A DNA stretch of 64,000 bases, taken from contig CAIUGM010000014.1 of assembly GCA_903898675.1 (NCBI GenBank), forward strand, positions 62,001 through 126,000, written 5' to 3'. The position numbers were made by a program, and so were the translations under genes. This document shows positions 61,179-64,000 of this stretch, one piece after another (positions within the stretch are counted from its first letter, which is position 1; every line of letters begins with the position of its first letter). This stretch comes from an uncultured Verrucomicrobiota bacterium (GTDB lineage Bacteria; Verrucomicrobiota; Verrucomicrobiia; Opitutales; Opitutaceae). Below the pieces are notes generated by a model, which was not told where the DNA came from, did not search any database, and saw only the letters and a program-made list of their open reading frames with translations.

Positions 61179-64000
61179 ATGTGGATCGTCCGCCTCGCCC
61201 TTCGCCGCCCATACACGTTCACCGTGATGGCCCTTCTGATTGTCATCCTCGGCCTCGTCACGCTGAGCCGGATGGCCAAGGATATCTTCCCGGCGATTGA
61301 TATCCCGGTCGTGACCGTCCTCTGGGCCTACAACGGTCTCACGCCCGAGGAGATGGAGAAACGCATCATCACCATCAGCGAGCGGGCCATGACCACGACG
61401 GTCAATGACATCGAGCACATGGAGTCGCAGTCGCTCGGCGGCGTCGGCGTCATCAAGGTGTTCTTCCAGCCCGGCGCGAGCGTCGATGCCGCGGTCGCGC
61501 AGGTCACGGCCATCAACCAGACCGTTGTCCGCGTGATGCCGCCCGGCACCACGCCGCCCCTCATCATCCGGTACAGTGCGTCCAATGTGCCGATCCTGCA
61601 GCTCGGCCTCGGGAGCAAGACGCTGACCGAGCAGACCCTCTACGACATCGGCCTGAATTTCCTCCGCGTCCAGCTCGCCACCGTGCAGGGCGCGTCGGTG
61701 CCCCTCCCGCTCGGCGGCAAGGTCCGTCAGATCCAGGTCGACCTCGATCCGCAGGCGCTCCAGGCGAAGGGCCTGACGCCGATCGACGTCAGCAACGCGA
61801 TCAACGCCCAGAATCTCACGCTGCCGTCCGGCACCGCCAAGATCGGCGACCGCGAATACGGCATTTTGCTCAACAGCAGTCCCGAGCTCGTCGCCGGCCT
61901 CGGCGATCTGCCGATCAGGCAGCTCAACGGCGCCACCGTTTACGTGCGCGATGTCGCCCAGGTTCGCGACGGCTTTGCCCCGCAGGCCAACATCGTCCGG
62001 CAAAACGGCACGCGCGGCGCGCTGATGACCATCCTGAAGAGCGGCAACGCCTCGACCCTCGACATCATCCAGCGCATCAAGGCCATCTTGCCGCGCGTGC
62101 AGTCGACCCTGCCGCCGGAACTGGAGCTCCACCCGCAGTTCGACCAGTCGGTCTTCGTCCGCGCCGCCCTCTGGGGCGTGGTGACCGAGGGCGCGCTGGC
62201 GGCCCTGCTGACCGCCGCGATGATCTTGCTCTTCCTCGGCACCTGGCGCAACACGCTGGTCGTCGCGCTGTCCATCCCGCTCTCGAGCTTCTGCTCCCTG
62301 CTCTGCCTCGCAGCCTTCGGCCAGACGGTCAACGCCATGACGCTCGGCGGCCTCGCGCTCGCCGTCGGCATTTTGGTGGACGACGCCACCGTCACGATCG
62401 AGAACATCGACCGCAACATGGGCCTGAAGAAGTCGCTCATCCAGTCGATCCTCGACGGCGCCGAGCAGATCGCGATGCCCGCGTTCGTCTCGACGCTTTG
62501 CATCTGCATCGTGTTCGTCCCGATTTTCTTCCTGCAGGGCACGGCGAAATACCTCTTCAGCCCGCTGGCGATGGCCGTCATCTTCGCGATGCTCGCCTCC
62601 TACTTCCTGTCCCGGACCGTGGTGCCGACCTTCGTCCATTTTTTGCTGCACGGTCAGCCGGTGTTCCACGACCACGAGGACGGCCACGTGGATCCGGACG
62701 CCCCGAAGGGTGACATCTTCTGGCGCCTGCACGTCCGCTTCAACCGCCACTTCACGCGCTTTCGCGACCGTTACACCGCGGCGCTGGACTGGAGCCTCAA
62801 CCACCGGAAGGTGGTCGTGATCGGCACCTTTGTCTTTGTCGCGCTCACCGGCCTGCTCGTGCCCTTCCTGGGCCGTGACTTCTTCCCCATCGTCGACGCC
62901 GGCCAGTTCCGGCTGCACGTCCGCGCGCCCGCCGGCACGCGCATCGAGGAGACGGAGCGTGTCTTCACCCAGGTGGAGAATGTCATCCGCGAGGTCATCC
63001 CCGCCGACGAGCTCGTCACGATCCTCGACAACATCGGCCTGCCGAATGGCGGCATCAACCTGGCCTTCGGCGACTCGGCCACCATCAGCGCCGCCGACGG
63101 CGAAATCCTCGTCTCGCTCAATCCGGAAAAGCACGGCTCGACCTGGGCCTACGTCCGCGAACTGCGCGCCCGGCTGAACCGCCAGTATCCCGACTACACT
63201 TTCTTCACCCAGCCTTCCGACATCGTCGGCCAGATCCTGAACTTCGGCCTGCCCGCCCCCATCGACGTCCAGGTCGCCGGCCGCGACCGCTTCGCCAACT
63301 ACGCGCTGGCCCAGCAGATGGCCGCCCGGATCGCCCGGATCCCCGGCGCCGTCGATGTCCACGTCCACCAGGTCGTCAACGCCCCGGCCTTCAAGGTGAA
63401 CGTCGACCGCACGCGCGCCGGCGAGGTTGGGCTCACGCAAAGGGACGTGGCGAACAACCTCCTGATCTCCCTCTCCGGCTCCGCCCAGGCCGCGCCGAAC
63501 TACTGGCTCAGCCCCAACGGCGTCCAATACCTCGTCGCCACGCAGACGCCGCAATACCAGCTCAACTCCATCGAGGCGATGCAGGCCACGCCGGTCTCCC
63601 CGGCCGGCGGTTCCGGCGGCGCCCAGATCCTCGGCAACGTCGCCACCGTGGAGCGCACGACCACGCAGACCGTCGTCGGCCACTACAACATCCAGCCGAT
63701 CTACGACGTCTATGCGAACGTCGACGGCCGCGACCTTGGCGGCGTCTCGGACGAGGTCGCCAAGATCATCAAGGAGTTCACCCCGAAACTGCCGCGCGGC
63801 AGCTTCATCACCCTGCGCGGCCAGGTGGAGAGCATGAACTCGTCCTTCCTCAGCCTCGGCGTCGGGGTGCTCTTCGCCATCATCCTCGTGTATCTCCTGA
63901 TGGTGGTGAACTTCCAGTCGTGGCTTGATCCGTTCATCATCATCATGGCGCTGACCGGTGCGCTGAGCGGCATCATCTGGGCGCTCTACCTGACCCACAC
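61179..64000 (+). CDS. RND efflux transporter permease (partial, runs off the right end)
   Basis: 940 codons from the ATG at 61179 are open to the window's end. The N-terminus MWIVRLALRRPYTFTVMALL, the helix-4 pair D401-D402 (VGILVDDATVTIEN) and the membrane blocks LLTAAMILLFLGTWRN and LGVGVLFAIILVYLLMVV identify a resistance-nodulation-division transporter, distinct from the MdtBC-like pair. An insertion rich in His/Asp (GQPVFHDHEDGHVDPDAPKG, near 488-507) lies in the cytoplasmic loop between halves and might bind metal. No adaptor or channel is visible, but the genes beyond 64000 are unseen. The LysR gene upstream probably regulates it. Confidence 0.92.
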   Translation, partial: MWIVRLALRRPYTFTVMALLIVILGLVTLSRMAKDIFPAIDIPVVTVLWAYNGLTPEEMEKRIITISERAMTTTVNDIEHMESQSLGGVGVIKVFFQPGASVDAAVAQVTAINQTVVRVMPPGTTPPLIIRYSASNVPILQLGLGSKTLTEQTLYDIGLNFLRVQLATVQGASVPLPLGGKVRQIQVDLDPQALQAKGLTPIDVSNAINAQNLTLPSGTAKIGDREYGILLNSSPELVAGLGDLPIRQLNGATVYVRDVAQVRDGFAPQANIVRQNGTRGALMTILKSGNASTLDIIQRIKAILPRVQSTLPPELELHPQFDQSVFVRAALWGVVTEGALAALLTAAMILLFLGTWRNTLVVALSIPLSSFCSLLCLAAFGQTVNAMTLGGLALAVGILVDDATVTIENIDRNMGLKKSLIQSILDGAEQIAMPAFVSTLCICIVFVPIFFLQGTAKYLFSPLAMAVIFAMLASYFLSRTVVPTFVHFLLHGQPVFHDHEDGHVDPDAPKGDIFWRLHVRFNRHFTRFRDRYTAALDWSLNHRKVVVIGTFVFVALTGLLVPFLGRDFFPIVDAGQFRLHVRAPAGTRIEETERVFTQVENVIREVIPADELVTILDNIGLPNGGINLAFGDSATISAADGEILVSLNPEKHGSTWAYVRELRARLNRQYPDYTFFTQPSDIVGQILNFGLPAPIDVQVAGRDRFANYALAQQMAARIARIPGAVDVHVHQVVNAPAFKVNVDRTRAGEVGLTQRDVANNLLISLSGSAQAAPNYWLSPNGVQYLVATQTPQYQLNSIEAMQATPVSPAGGSGGAQILGNVATVERTTTQTVVGHYNIQPIYDVYANVDGRDLGGVSDEVAKIIKEFTPKLPRGSFITLRGQVESMNSSFLSLGVGVLFAIILVYLLMVVNFQSWLDPFIIIMALTGALSGIIWALYLTH

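Noticed and set aside
61146-63998. Minus-strand open frame of 950 codons opposite the third RND transporter
   Set aside because: It encodes a D/R/G/V-rich sequence without domains, the mirror image of a GC-rich coding strand. The plus strand carries clear RND motifs.

Overview
The window is GC-rich chromosomal DNA, densely coded, with alanine/arginine-rich codon use. Gene content (long serA, lysC-thrC pair, orphan-permease ABC exporters, three RND pumps, NusG-like and Rsm22-like proteins) and the many intergenic inverted repeats of the ACCACGGAT / GTAGCCGGGGTC type suggest a Verrucomicrobia member, most likely Opitutaceae. That placement is inference from gene style; no rRNA is present to settle it.

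Layout. 1-4 kb: end of an unknown gene, a NusG/UpxY-like factor and an outer-membrane protein, then pgsA-pgpA (minus), coaD and a TetR regulator. 4.1-13.1 kb: a tripartite RND operon (adaptor, two tandem MdtB/MdtC-like pumps, OprM/NodT lipoprotein). 13.3-28.3 kb: ABC-export region with a MacA-like adaptor, MacB split into ATPase and permease, a small exported protein, a broken chimera of a sigma54-type response regulator and an ABC permease, a TPR protein, a DCC protein, two methyltransferases (one Rsm22-like), a second ABC ATPase plus permease, and a TolC-like channel. Three near-identical -24/-12 (sigma54-type) promoter motifs lie in this region, directly upstream of the small protein, the second ABC ATPase and the TolC-like gene. 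28.5-37 kb: GH31 glycosidase with C-terminal carbohydrate-binding-like modules, an HTH/metallo-beta-lactamase fusion, a beta-hydroxyacid dehydrogenase-like protein, and a solute-binding-domain histidine kinase overlapping an alpha/beta hydrolase gene.

37.1-38.5 kb is an AT-richer insert carrying a TauE/SafE permease. It lies between a tRNA-Cys gene and a copy of that tRNA's 3' end, as expected of a small integrated element. 38.8-49.4 kb: ParA, two ABC-2 permeases without an ATPase, rnc-mfd-surA-like-radC, tRNA-Tyr with a terminator, and a cardiolipin synthase. 49.6-61 kb is mostly minus strand: desaturase, thrC, lysC, a frameshifted toxin plus antitoxin (plus strand), plsY-serA, an old yellow enzyme, a prolyl oligopeptidase and a LysR regulator. 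The LysR gene is divergent from a third RND transporter that runs off the right end.

How it fits together: the region is dominated by envelope export (three RND and several ABC systems with their own channels and regulators) plus phospholipid synthesis (pgsA, pgpA, plsY, cls, desaturase) and aspartate/serine amino-acid synthesis. The most unusual observations are the response-regulator/permease chimera next to a set of sigma54-like promoters, repeat elements absorbed in frame into mfd and perhaps the Rsm22-like gene, the tRNA-Cys island, and at least eight families of long inverted-repeat elements between genes.
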